From: Persicimonas caeni
Lineage (GTDB): Bacteria; Myxococcota_A; Bradymonadia; Bradymonadales; Bradymonadaceae
Direction: 5' to 3'
Length of the DNA: 64,000 nucleotides
NCBI RefSeq assembly: GCF_006517175.1
Contig: NZ_CP041186.1
Span: 3,871,074 to 3,935,073, forward strand
Position numbers and translations under genes: made by a program. Shown in pieces: positions 44,000 to 53,275 of this stretch. Under the pieces are notes generated by a model. The model saw only the letters and a program-made list of their open reading frames with translations, was not told the origin of the DNA and searched no databases. How positions within the stretch are numbered: position 1 is the stretch's first letter; the number at the start of each line of letters is the position of its first letter.

Positions 44000-44029
44000 T
44001 TACGGCGGGCGAAAATGATGGGCGAAAAA

Positions 44030-44857
44030 TCACGCCTCGACGTCGGCAAACCAGGCGTCGGTGTCGACGCCGTGCTCGTCGCGCAGTCGCTGCATGTCGT
44101 CGGCGAGTTCGCGGGCGACGAAGGCGCGCTCGTCGGGGCTCAGCACCTGGCGCTCGACGCCTTCGCCCAGAAAGCGGCGCACACCTGTGGGCAGCGCCTG
44201 GCCCAGCGGGCCGGTCTTGCTCAGCACGCGCCACAGGCCGCGGTCGACGGTCTTCTCGCGGCTCGAGTTGTGCTGCGAGTCGGTGTTCAGCTCGAAGTCG
44301 GCTTCCAGCCCGATATGGGCGAGCACCCGGTCGACGACCGCGCGCGGCCGCTGCTTCAGCTCGGACAGGCTCACCACCAAGATGTCGTCGGCGGGGAAGT
44401 GCTCCAAGAAGGCGTCGAGCTGGTAGGCGTAGCGCGACACCGCCAGTACGTGCGGGTGATCTTTGATGTGCTTGCGCTCGCCGAGCCACCCCTTGAACAC
44501 CCCGTGGGTCAGGTGCGACTCGATGCGCGCGATCGGGTCGCGCACCAGGTAGACCAGCTTGAACGACGCGTCGACCTGGGCCATGCGCTCGGCGGCGTTC
44601 GGGTACATCGGCTGCTTGGTGTAGTGCGTCGACGCCTCCAGGCCCACCCGGTGCCGCGCCGGGTCGAAGTCGAAATGCTCTTCGTACCAGGTGTTGCCGC
44701 GCGCCCAATTATCGTCGTTGGCGAAGTAGTTGAGCTCCTTGTGCGACGAGCCGACCACCTGCGGGTGCTGGCATAGATAGCGAAACAGGCTGGTCGTGCC
44801 GCACTTCATCGCGCCGATGATCACGGCAAATCGGTCGATATTGGACGCGCGCTTCAC
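44030..44857 (-). CDS. sulfotransferase
   Basis: 275 residues. GTG 44857 follows GAGGAG with 7 bases. The PAPS-binding loop IIGAMKCGTTSLFRYL (5'-PSB) and the 3'-phosphate-binding region LVRDPIARIESH are clear. Catalytic-base-like His/Lys candidates lie in HPQVVGSSHKELNYF. This family transfers a sulfuryl group from PAPS to lipids, glycans or small molecules. The substrate is not inferable, and no glycosyltransferase is nearby. It is transcribed away from the giant lipoprotein gene. Confidence 0.93.
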   Translation of the reverse strand: MKRASNIDRFAVIIGAMKCGTTSLFRYLCQHPQVVGSSHKELNYFANDDNWARGNTWYEEHFDFDPARHRVGLEASTHYTKQPMYPNAAERMAQVDASFKLVYLVRDPIARIESHLTHGVFKGWLGERKHIKDHPHVLAVSRYAYQLDAFLEHFPADDILVVSLSELKQRPRAVVDRVLAHIGLEADFELNTDSQHNSSREKTVDRGLWRVLSKTGPLGQALPTGVRRFLGEGVERQVLSPDERAFVARELADDMQRLRDEHGVDTDAWFADVEA

Positions 44858-45184
44858 AGCGGTACTCCTCGTCTCGTGTCGTTACGTGGTCTCGTGTCGT
44901 TTGCATGCAGCCTTGGCAGCGAACGCAGTGGGTGTCGGGTCTGACGTTGTACCGCGCCAAGCCACTGTGTGTGAAGGCAACGCATCCGAGTGGCGGCACC
45001 TCACCTGTGAAGACACCACTGAAGACACAGCCAGAGTAAGGGGAGTGCAAAAAGTCGTTAAACGCCTCGGCTTTTCGTGTCGATGCCCTCGCTGCGGATC
45101 TCCGCGCTCCATCAGTCAGGGGGTGCAGTGTGTCCGGTAGCTAATCGTTAATGGCGTCTTCGGGCGCCCAGCATGGAGCGAGGG
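44858..45184. other. 327-bp divergent intergenic region
   Basis: Between the divergently transcribed sulfotransferase and giant lipoprotein genes. Contains a direct repeat TCTCGTGTCGTT at 44872-44883 and 44890-44901, and TGAAGACAC twice near 45010. Any ORF here overlaps and has no start or family support. It probably holds promoters for both genes, but I cannot point to a convincing -35/-10 pair. Confidence 0.5.
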
Positions 45185-48100
45185 ATGATAGGATCGAAGA
45201 GGCGGACCCTACAGCGGGTCTGCGTGGTAGTAGCGTTAGTGCAGGCGGCCGCGTTTTGGACTGGATGTTCGGACGATGACGACAAGACAGAGGAGCCGCT
45301 CACTCTCTCCGAGCTCGTCGAAGTCGGCGAGCCGAGCGGAAAGACCAGCGAGGCTGGCGCGCAAGCGACCTTCTCGGTGGCGCTCAAGGAGAAGCCGTCG
45401 GCCGACGTCGTGCTCCAGGTGGCCTCGAGTGACCCCGGCGAGGGTGAGGTCGACCGGGCGACGCTGACCTTCACCCCCGACAACTGGGACGCCCCGCAGA
45501 CGGTCACCGTGACCGGCCAAGACGACGATCTCGCCGACGGCGAGCAGGCCTACCAGGTGGTCTTCGAGGCGATGGAGAGCGACGACGAGCGCTTCGCCGG
45601 CCTCCAGCCGCCCAGCGTCGCGCTGGCCAACGTCGACGACGAGACGGCCGGCTTTACGGTCAGCGAGGCCTCCGGCGACACCACCGAGGCTGGCGGGCAG
45701 GCCAGCTTCACGCTAGTCCTCAACTCCCAGCCGACCGCTGACGTGGTCGTCAGCCTCGAGTCGAGCGACGCCGAAGAGGGCACGCCCGATCGCAGCAGCC
45801 TGACCTTCACCCCCGACAACTGGAACGCCCCGCAGACGGTCACCGTGACCGGCCAAGACGACGATCTGGCCGACGGGCCGCAGGCTTACCAGGTGGTCTT
45901 CGGCGAGACGTCCAGCGACGACGCCGATTACGCGGCGATCGCCCCCGAGGCGGTCGACTTCACCAACGTCGACGACGAGACGGCGGGCATCACCGTCAGT
46001 GAAGCCTCCGGCGACACCACCGAGGCGGGCGGGCAGGCCAGCTTCACTGTGGTCCTCAACTCCCAGCCCGAGGCCGACGTCACCCTGAGCCTCGCCTCGA
46101 GCGACCCCGGCGAAGGCACGGCCGACAAGACCGCGCTGACGTTCACCGCCGACAACTGGAACGCCCCGCAGACGGTGACCGTGACCGGCCAGGACGACGA
46201 TCTGGCCGACGGCAACCAGGCCTACGAAATCCTGTTCGAGGAGACGACCAGCGCCGACGCCGACTACGCGGCGATCTCGCCCGAGGCGGTCGCCTTCGCC
46301 AACGTCGACGACGAGACGCCCGGCATCACCGTCCAGGTGCTCGACGCCACGACCACCGAAGGCGGCGGCCAGGCCGTCTTTTCGGTTGTGCTCAACTCCA
46401 AGCCCGCCGCCGCGGTCAGCCTCGGCTTCGCGGTCGACGCTCCCGAAGAGGCGAGCCTGGGCACGAGCGAGTTGACCTTCACCCCCGACAACTGGAACGC
46501 CCCGCAGACGGTGCTCGTGACCGGTCTCGACGATGAAATCGCCGACGGCGACCAGCCCTTCGGCGTGGTCTTCGAGGCGAGCGCGAGCGACGACGCCGAC
46601 TACGCCGGGCTGACCCCGCAGAACCTGGCGCTGACCAACGTCGACGACGACTCGGCCGGCTTCACCGTCAGCCCGATGAGCGGCCCGACGACCGAGGCGG
46701 GCGGCCAGGCGACCTTCGCGGTGGTGCTCAACTCCGAGCCGACCGACGACGTCACGCTCAGCTTCGACTCGAGCGACCTGGGCGAGGGCGTGCTCGATCG
46801 CACCGAGCTGACCTTCACCGTCCAGAACTGGAACGCCCCGCAGGCGGTCATCGTGACCGGCCAGGACGACGATCTGGCCGACGGCGACCAGCCGTACGCG
46901 ATCGCCTTCTCGGCGACCACGAGTAACGACGCGCGCTACGCCGCGCTGACCCCGCAGAACGTGGCCGTGAGCAACACCGACGACGACTCGGCGGGCATCA
47001 CCGTCAGCGATATCAGCGGTGACACCAGCGAGGCGGGCGCGCAGGCGAGCTTTACGGTCGTGCTCAACTCCGAGCCGTTCGAAGACGTCACCATCAACCT
47101 CGACTCGGGCGCCCTGGGCGAAGGTCTGGTCGACAAGACCGCGCTGACCTTCACCGCGCAGAACTGGAACGCCCCGCAGACGGTCACCGTCACCGGACAA
47201 GACGACGACCGCGCCGACGGCGACCAGCCCTACAGCATCGTGTTTGCGGCGACGACGAGCAACGACGCCGCCTACGCAGCGATCACTCCGCAGAACGTGG
47301 CGGTGACCAACACCGACGACGATTCGGCAGGCATCACCGTCAGCGCCGTGAGCGGCGCCACCACCGAAGCCGGCGGCCAGGCGAGCTTCACGGTCGTGCT
47401 CAACTCCGAGCCGTTCGAAGACGTCACCGTCAACCTCGACTCGGCCGGCGCCGACGAGGGCACGGTCGACAAGACCACGTTGACGTTCACCGCCCAGAAC
47501 TGGAACGCCCCGCAGACGGTCACGATCACCGGCCAGAATGACGACTACGCCGACGGCGACCAGCCCTACGACATCGTGTTCTCGGCGACGACGAGCAACG
47601 ACGCCGCATATGCTGCGATCACCCCGCAGAACGTGGCGGTGACCAACACCGACGACGACTCGGCGGGCATCACGGTCAGCGCGATCAGCGGCCCGACGGG
47701 TGAAGCCGGCGGCCAGGCCACGTTCACCGTGGTCCTCAACTCGCGCCCCTACGGCGACGTCGCGCTGAGCTTCGAGTCGAGCGACGCCGGCGAGGGTAGC
47801 CTCGACAAGGCGAGCCTGACGTTCACCGACGCCAACTGGAACGCCCCGCAGACGGTGACGCTGACCGGCCAAGACGACGATCTGGCCGACGGCGACCAGC
47901 CCTACAGCGTGGTCTTCGACCCCACGAGCAGCCAGGACCCGGCCTACGACGCGTTGTCGCTGCAAAACGTCGCCGTGAGCAACGTCGACGACGACTCGGC
48001 GGGCATCACCGTCAGCGCCGTGAGCGGCCCGACGAGCGAAGCCGGCGGCCAGGCGACCTTCACGATCGTGCTCAACTCCGAGCCCTACGAGGACGTGACC

Positions 48101-51100
48101 CTCAACTTCGGCTCCAACGAACGCGGCGAAGGCGTGCTCGACAAGACGTCGCTGACGTTCACTGCCCAGAACTGGAACGCCCCGCAGACGGTCACGTTGA
48201 CCGGTCAGGACGACGAATATGCCGACGGCGACCAGCCCTACGCGGTGGCCTTCCTTCCGGCGCTCAGCCAGGACGCAGCCTACAACGGGCTGACCCCGCA
48301 GAACGTGGCGGTGACCAACACCGACAACGACTCGGCGGGCATCACCGTGAGCGCGGTGAGCGGCGCCACCAGTGAGGCGGGCGGCCAAGCCAGCTTCACC
48401 GTGGTCCTCAACTCGCGCCCCTACGGCGACGTCACCGTCAACTTCGACTCGAGCGACGCCGGCGAGGGTAGCCTCGACACGACCTCGCTGACGTTCACCG
48501 ACCAGAACTGGAACGCGCCGCAGACGGCGACGCTGACCGGCCAAAACGACGACCTGGCCGACGGCGACCAGCCGTACGCGGTGACCTTCGCGGCGACGAC
48601 GAGTCAGGACGCCGCCTACGCAGCGATCACCCCGCAGAACGTGGCGGTGACCAACACCGACGACGACTCGGCGGGCATCACCGTGGGCGCGATCAGCGGC
48701 GCGACGAGCGAAGCCGGCGGCCAGGCCACGTTCACCGTGGTGCTCAACTCCGAGCCCTTCGAAGACGTCATCGTCAACCTCGACTCGGCCAGCGCCGACG
48801 AGGGCACGGTCGACAAGACCGCGCTGACGTTCACCGCGCAAAACTGGAACGCCCCGCAGACGGTCACGGTGACCGGCCAGGACGACTTCTTGGCCGACGG
48901 CGACCAGCCCTACGCCATCGCCTTCTCGGCGACGACGAGCCAGGACGCGGCCTACGCGGCGATCACTCCGCAGAACGTGGCGGTGACGAACACCGACGAC
49001 GACTCGGCAGGGATTACCGTCAGCGCCGTGAGCGGCTCCACCAGTGAAGCCGGCGGCCAGGCCACGTTCACCGTGGTGCTCAACTCCCAGCCCTTCGAAG
49101 ACGTGACCGTCAACTACGCCTCGACCGACACGAGCGAGGGCACGGTCGGCAATGGCAGCCTGACCTTCACCGACCAGAACTGGAACGCCCCGCAGACGGT
49201 CACGGTGACCGGCCAGGACGACTTCTTGGCCGACGGCGACCAGCCGTACGCCATCGCCTTCTCGGCGACGACGAGCCAGGACGCGGCCTACGCGGCGATC
49301 ACCCCGCAGAACGTGGCGGTGCAAAACACCGACGACGACTCGGCGGGCATCACCGTGAGCGCCATCAGCGGCTCGACGAGCGAGGCGGGCGGCCAGGCGA
49401 GCTTTACCGTCGCGCTCAACTCGCGCCCCTACGCCGACGTCACGGTCAGCTTCGCTTCGAGCGATGCAGGCGAGGGTAGCCTCGACAAGACGACGCTGAC
49501 GTTCACCGACCAGAACTGGAACGCCCCGCAGACGGTCACGCTGACCGGTCAGGACGACTTGTTGGCCGACGGCGACCAGCCCTACAGCGTCGTCTTCTCG
49601 GCGACGACGAGTGGGGACCCGGCCTACGCGGCGATCACTCCGCAAAACGTGGCGGTGACCAACACCGACGACGACTCGGCGGGCATCACCGTCACTCTCG
49701 TCGACGGCACCACGGGCGAAGACAACGCCCAGGGCAGCTTCGCAGTGGTGCTCAACTCGCAGCCGTACGCCGACGTCACGGTCAACTTCGCCTCGAACGA
49801 TGCCGGCGAGGGCATCGCGGCGACGAGCAGCCTGACGTTCACCGACCAGAACTGGAACGCCCCGCAGCAGGTCACCGTGGTCGGCCAGAACGACGCGTTC
49901 GCCGACGGCGACCAGCCGTACGCCATCGCCTTCTCGGCGACGACGAGTGGGGACGCGGCCTACGCGGCGATCACCCCGCAGAACGTGGCGTTCACCAACG
50001 TCGACGACGACTCGGCGGGCATCACCGTGGGCGCGATCAGCGGCCCGACGAGCGAGGCGGGCGGCCAAGCCACCTTCTCGGTGGTGCTCAACTCGCGTCC
50101 GTTCGCCGATGTGGTGGTGAACCTCGACTCCAACAACCCGGCCGAGGGCACCGTCGACCAGACGAGCCTGACGTTCACCGACGCCGATTGGGACACCCCG
50201 CAGACGGTCACCGTGGCCGGCCAGGACGACTTCTTGGCCGACGGCGACCAGCCGTACGCCATCGCCTTTACGGCGACGACGAGTGGGGACGCGGCCTACG
50301 CGGCGATCACCCCGCAGAACGTGGCGGTGACCAACACCGACGACGACTCGGCGGGCATCACCGTGGGCGCGATCAGCGGCCCGACGAGTGAAGCCGGCGG
50401 CCAGGCGACCTTCACGGTCGTGCTCAACAGCGAGCCGTACGACACGGTCACGCTCACCTTGGGCTCGAACGACTCCACCGAGGGTCTCGTCGACCAGACG
50501 AGCCTGACGTTCACCTCGGCTGACTGGAACACCCCGCAGACGGTCACCATCACCGGCCAGGACGACTTCGTGGCCGACGGCGACCAGCCCTACGCGGTCA
50601 CGTTCGGCGCCAGCTCGAGCAACGACGCCGCCTATGCCGGGATCACCCCGCAGAACGTGGCGGTGACCAACACCGACAACGACTCGGCGAGTATCCAGGT
50701 CAGCGCGATCAGCAACGACACCAGCGAGAGCGGCGGCCAGGCGACGTTTACCGTCGTGCTGACCTCGCGTCCCCTCGCCGACGTGACCGTTGGCTTCGAC
50801 AGCAACGATCTGACCGAGGGCACCGTGTCGGTGACGCAGCTGACGTTCACCTCGGCCGACTGGGATACCCCGCAGGTGGTCACGGTCACCGGTGTGGACG
50901 ACCCCGACAGCGACGGCCCGCAGGCCTACGGCATCGCGTTCGTGCCCACGGTCAGCGGCGACGCTGCCTACAACGGGCTGACGCCCGCAACGGTGGCGGT
51001 GACCAACGCCGACGACGAGTGGGTCGATATCACCGGTAGCACCGTCGGTTGGGGTCATCATGGCTCCTGCACCTCGTTCAACGGGTGCGGCGACGCGGCG

Positions 51101-51298
51101 ACGTGTGCGCTGTGGGCTTGCCAGGCCGAGGGCTTCAGCAGCCTGTACTCCTACGGTCGGGTGTCGACCTGTGAGTCGGGCGGCTTTACCACCTGTCACC
51201 TATTCAGCAGTCAGACCTCGGTCGACTACAACTGGGGGCCGTGGAGCGGTGGCGGGTGCGATATCCCCGTCGTCAGCGAGATTCGCTGTCTGCAATAA
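45185..51298 (+). CDS. giant Calx-beta-like repeat lipoprotein
   Basis: About 2037 residues. ATG 45185 follows GGAG with 6 bases; the ATG at 45173 overlaps it. Signal VCVVVALVQAAAFWTGC then SDDDDKTEE gives a lipoprotein. The body is 17 near-identical 112-residue (336-bp) repeats, each with the pattern SEAGGQATFTVVLNS-P, LTFT-NWNAPQTVTVTGQDD, DGDQPY and a closing NTDDDSAGITVS. These have Calx-beta-like character, with Asp/Glu-rich loops that could bind Ca2+. Repeats 1-5 and 14-17 vary most; the middle ones are nearly clonal. A 90-residue C-terminal domain has eight or so Cys (GSCTSFNGCGDAATCALWAC ... CHLF ... CDIPVVSEIRC). It is probably a long fibrous surface adhesin. A paralogue is at 53276. 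Confidence 0.92.
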   Translation: MIGSKRRTLQRVCVVVALVQAAAFWTGCSDDDDKTEEPLTLSELVEVGEPSGKTSEAGAQATFSVALKEKPSADVVLQVASSDPGEGEVDRATLTFTPDNWDAPQTVTVTGQDDDLADGEQAYQVVFEAMESDDERFAGLQPPSVALANVDDETAGFTVSEASGDTTEAGGQASFTLVLNSQPTADVVVSLESSDAEEGTPDRSSLTFTPDNWNAPQTVTVTGQDDDLADGPQAYQVVFGETSSDDADYAAIAPEAVDFTNVDDETAGITVSEASGDTTEAGGQASFTVVLNSQPEADVTLSLASSDPGEGTADKTALTFTADNWNAPQTVTVTGQDDDLADGNQAYEILFEETTSADADYAAISPEAVAFANVDDETPGITVQVLDATTTEGGGQAVFSVVLNSKPAAAVSLGFAVDAPEEASLGTSELTFTPDNWNAPQTVLVTGLDDEIADGDQPFGVVFEASASDDADYAGLTPQNLALTNVDDDSAGFTVSPMSGPTTEAGGQATFAVVLNSEPTDDVTLSFDSSDLGEGVLDRTELTFTVQNWNAPQAVIVTGQDDDLADGDQPYAIAFSATTSNDARYAALTPQNVAVSNTDDDSAGITVSDISGDTSEAGAQASFTVVLNSEPFEDVTINLDSGALGEGLVDKTALTFTAQNWNAPQTVTVTGQDDDRADGDQPYSIVFAATTSNDAAYAAITPQNVAVTNTDDDSAGITVSAVSGATTEAGGQASFTVVLNSEPFEDVTVNLDSAGADEGTVDKTTLTFTAQNWNAPQTVTITGQNDDYADGDQPYDIVFSATTSNDAAYAAITPQNVAVTNTDDDSAGITVSAISGPTGEAGGQATFTVVLNSRPYGDVALSFESSDAGEGSLDKASLTFTDANWNAPQTVTLTGQDDDLADGDQPYSVVFDPTSSQDPAYDALSLQNVAVSNVDDDSAGITVSAVSGPTSEAGGQATFTIVLNSEPYEDVTLNFGSNERGEGVLDKTSLTFTAQNWNAPQTVTLTGQDDEYADGDQPYAVAFLPALSQDAAYNGLTPQNVAVTNTDNDSAGITVSAVSGATSEAGGQASFTVVLNSRPYGDVTVNFDSSDAGEGSLDTTSLTFTDQNWNAPQTATLTGQNDDLADGDQPYAVTFAATTSQDAAYAAITPQNVAVTNTDDDSAGITVGAISGATSEAGGQATFTVVLNSEPFEDVIVNLDSASADEGTVDKTALTFTAQNWNAPQTVTVTGQDDFLADGDQPYAIAFSATTSQDAAYAAITPQNVAVTNTDDDSAGITVSAVSGSTSEAGGQATFTVVLNSQPFEDVTVNYASTDTSEGTVGNGSLTFTDQNWNAPQTVTVTGQDDFLADGDQPYAIAFSATTSQDAAYAAITPQNVAVQNTDDDSAGITVSAISGSTSEAGGQASFTVALNSRPYADVTVSFASSDAGEGSLDKTTLTFTDQNWNAPQTVTLTGQDDLLADGDQPYSVVFSATTSGDPAYAAITPQNVAVTNTDDDSAGITVTLVDGTTGEDNAQGSFAVVLNSQPYADVTVNFASNDAGEGIAATSSLTFTDQNWNAPQQVTVVGQNDAFADGDQPYAIAFSATTSGDAAYAAITPQNVAFTNVDDDSAGITVGAISGPTSEAGGQATFSVVLNSRPFADVVVNLDSNNPAEGTVDQTSLTFTDADWDTPQTVTVAGQDDFLADGDQPYAIAFTATTSGDAAYAAITPQNVAVTNTDDDSAGITVGAISGPTSEAGGQATFTVVLNSEPYDTVTLTLGSNDSTEGLVDQTSLTFTSADWNTPQTVTITGQDDFVADGDQPYAVTFGASSSNDAAYAGITPQNVAVTNTDNDSASIQVSAISNDTSESGGQATFTVVLTSRPLADVTVGFDSNDLTEGTVSVTQLTFTSADWDTPQVVTVTGVDDPDSDGPQAYGIAFVPTVSGDAAYNGLTPATVAVTNADDEWVDITGSTVGWGHHGSCTSFNGCGDAATCALWACQAEGFSSLYSYGRVSTCESGGFTTCHLFSSQTSVDYNWGPWSGGGCDIPVVSEIRCLQ
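45310..51021 (+). repeat. 17 tandem 336-bp repeats in the giant gene
   Basis: The period is exactly 336 bp throughout: the same antisense landmarks recur at 46936, 47272, 48616, 49624, 49960, 50296 and 50632, all multiples of 336 apart. Exact spacing with high identity in the middle units suggests expansion by unequal recombination and active homogenisation. Assembly collapse or expansion is possible here. Confidence 0.9.
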
Positions 51299-51350
51299 CG
51301 CTGCCTGTACTAACCCGGTCGAGCTCAGTTGATTGAGCTCACTCCGACTC

Positions 51351-51384
51351 AAAAGGCCGCCCGGACACCACCGGGCGGCCTTTT
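51351..51384. terminator. perfect bidirectional terminator after the first giant gene
   Basis: AAAAGGCCGCCCGG (51351-51364) and CCGGGCGGCCTTTT (51371-51384) are perfect 14-bp complements with a six-base loop. It is 53 bp after the stop codon. The second giant gene has a similar stem at 57083. Confidence 0.93.
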
Positions 51385-51398
51385 GCCGTCTGTCACAT

Positions 51399-51735
51399 GC
51401 TCTCGGGCATCGTCGGGCCGAGTGGAGCCGACCCAAAAACGCGCGCGAGCATGGGGCCGGCCGGTTCGACCTGGCGTTGGAGCGCGTTCGAGCACTCGAC
51501 CGGGGAGGGTACCTTCGCGCTGGAGTGCGTTCGGGCATGTATCGGGCAGGTTGAACTGAGAAATTGGCGCGTTCGAGCACTCGACCCGTCAGGGTAACCT
51601 CGCCGAGAGGTGCTCCGACGCGTTTTTGCGTCAGGTCGAAGTCGTTTCGAAGGGCTCGAACGCGTTCGACGGCCAAGGTGACCTCCCAAAAGAGTGCGTT
51701 CGAGCATTTCTCGGGGAGGGTACCCTCCCTCAGGA
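51399..51735. repeat. degenerate 42-bp tandem array
   Basis: The core GCGTTCGRGCA or close relatives recurs at 51399, 51441, 51484, 51527, 51569, about 51612, about 51654 and 51696, i.e. every 42-43 bp. Between cores there are partly conserved stretches (TTCGACCTGGCGTTGGA, GGTAACCTCGCCGAGAGG). Minus-strand frames read as an ill-kept 14-residue repeat (for example GEVTLTGRVLERAN) but have no start support. The array occupies most of the 562-bp gap 51299-51860. Confidence 0.75.
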
Positions 51736-51860
51736 GGCCGTCTGAACGGGGTGCCCTCCTCGTTGTCACAGAGATGTCACGGCAAACGCCGCTGCGAAAC
51801 GGGCCATCGATGATACGTTCGGGCCGTAGAGCTTGCTTCTTTCTTGCAGGAGGTAGATGG

Positions 51861-53093
51861 ATGGATGTCGAACGTGTTGTTGCTGTCGTCGTGGCCGGGC
51901 TCGGGATCTCGCTGGCCCTCGGAGGTTGTGCGTCGCCGAGTCAGACGGCGCCCGAAGATGAGAAACCGATGAATGAGAAGCCCGCAGCCGATCGAGCCGC
52001 CGAACACACTGAAGCGCGCCTGCTCGACCCGAACGTCGACGGCTGGACCGACGCCAACCGCGCCGCGATCAACGCCATGCTCGCCGAGCAGGCCGCCAAG
52101 CTTGCCAATCGGAGCGCCGGCGAGCGCGTCGTCGCGGTGTTCGACTGGGACAACACCGTCATCAAAAACGACGTGGGCGACGCCACCATGGAGTGGATGA
52201 TCGACCACAACCTCATCGCCCAACCGCCGGCCAAAGATTGGTCGAAGACGAACCCCGCCTTGACCGAGGCGGCCACCGCGGCCCTGTCGGCGGCCTGCGA
52301 CGCCGCCGGCGAGCCCGGCGAGTGGCTGCAGACGGCGGGCGAAGACGGGCCGAACGCGTGTGGCCGAGAGATCTGGTCGATCTATTCGACGAGCCAGACC
52401 ACCGGCGGCGATGCGGCCTGGACCGACGAGATGACCGAGACGATCAACCAACCCTACGCCTGGGTCGCGCAACTGCAGGCGGGGCACACGCCCGACGAGG
52501 TGCGCGCGTTTGCCACCGAAGCCTTCGAGGAGCGCCTCGAGGCGCCCGTCGACAGCGGTCGCTATATCCGCATCTACGAGCCGATGCGCGATCTCATCGG
52601 CGCGCTGCAGGCCAACGGCGTCGAGGTGTGGGTCGTCACCGCCTCGCCGCAATACGTCGTCGACCCGATCGCCGAGCGTGCCGGCGTGCCCGGCGAGCGC
52701 GTCATCGGCATCCGAAACGTGCTGGCCGACGGCAAGCTCACCTACGGCTTCCAGGGCTGCGGCCCCGCCGCCGACAACAACACCACGATGATGACCTACG
52801 ACGTAGGCAAGCGCTGCTGGATCAACAAAGAGATCTTCGAGCTCCCGGCCGACGCGCAGATGAGCATTCCCGAAGACGCCTCCAGGCGGCCGGTCTTCGT
52901 CGCCGGCGACTCCGACACCGACATCGGCATGCTCGTCGACGCCACCGACCTGCGGCTGGTCATCGATCGCCACAAAGGCGGCGTGATGTGCCTGGCCACG
53001 GCCAACGGAGACGGCACCTGGCTCATCCAGCCGATGTTCATCGAGCCGAAGGCGCAGCGCTCGGCGGCCTACCAATGCAGCGAGGCGGACTGA
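51861..53093 (+). CDS. HAD-superfamily phosphatase lipoprotein
   Basis: About 410 residues. ATG 51861 has GGAGG at 51849-51853. The signal (VVAVVVAGLGISLALGGC) ends in lipobox LGGC with ASPSQT after it, so it is attached outside the cytoplasm. HAD motifs: motif I FDWDNTVIKND (nucleophile and general acid Asp), motif II VWVVTASP, and motif IV VAGDSDTDIGML. The large cap insertion between I and II (about 150 residues) places it near phosphorylcholine/phosphoserine-type phosphatases of HAD class I. Substrate not known. It stands between two giant adhesin-like genes, same strand. Confidence 0.87.
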   Translation: MDVERVVAVVVAGLGISLALGGCASPSQTAPEDEKPMNEKPAADRAAEHTEARLLDPNVDGWTDANRAAINAMLAEQAAKLANRSAGERVVAVFDWDNTVIKNDVGDATMEWMIDHNLIAQPPAKDWSKTNPALTEAATAALSAACDAAGEPGEWLQTAGEDGPNACGREIWSIYSTSQTTGGDAAWTDEMTETINQPYAWVAQLQAGHTPDEVRAFATEAFEERLEAPVDSGRYIRIYEPMRDLIGALQANGVEVWVVTASPQYVVDPIAERAGVPGERVIGIRNVLADGKLTYGFQGCGPAADNNTTMMTYDVGKRCWINKEIFELPADAQMSIPEDASRRPVFVAGDSDTDIGMLVDATDLRLVIDRHKGGVMCLATANGDGTWLIQPMFIEPKAQRSAAYQCSEAD

Positions 53094-53275
53094 CGGGGGC
53101 CGCTCCGGCGACCGATGCACTTGCTCCCAGCGCTTTCTACTCCCTCGGCGGTAAAATAGTTGGGTGAGCTTGAAATCTGGGACTACTTAGTGTCTGATGC
53201 GCGCACAAATCGAAAAAATTGATTTTTTGGCGTAGCCTTTCAGGCATTTTTTTCAAAGAGATAGGTGAGTGTATC

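Noticed and set aside
43818-44708. Upstream extension of the RimB-like frame
   Set aside because: Overlaps the sulfotransferase gene in another frame, Arg/Pro/Ala-rich, and the RimB family starts at about the ATG at 43817.
45713-51199. 1828-codon open frame antisense to the first giant gene
   Set aside because: It mirrors the 336-bp repeat and exists because the repeated codons avoid antisense stops in high-GC DNA; no start signal, no known domain. The same applies to 53291-56485 on the minus strand.
51399-51735. CRISPR array
   Set aside because: The 42-bp units are degenerate across their full length with no alternation of constant repeat and variable spacer; no cas genes.
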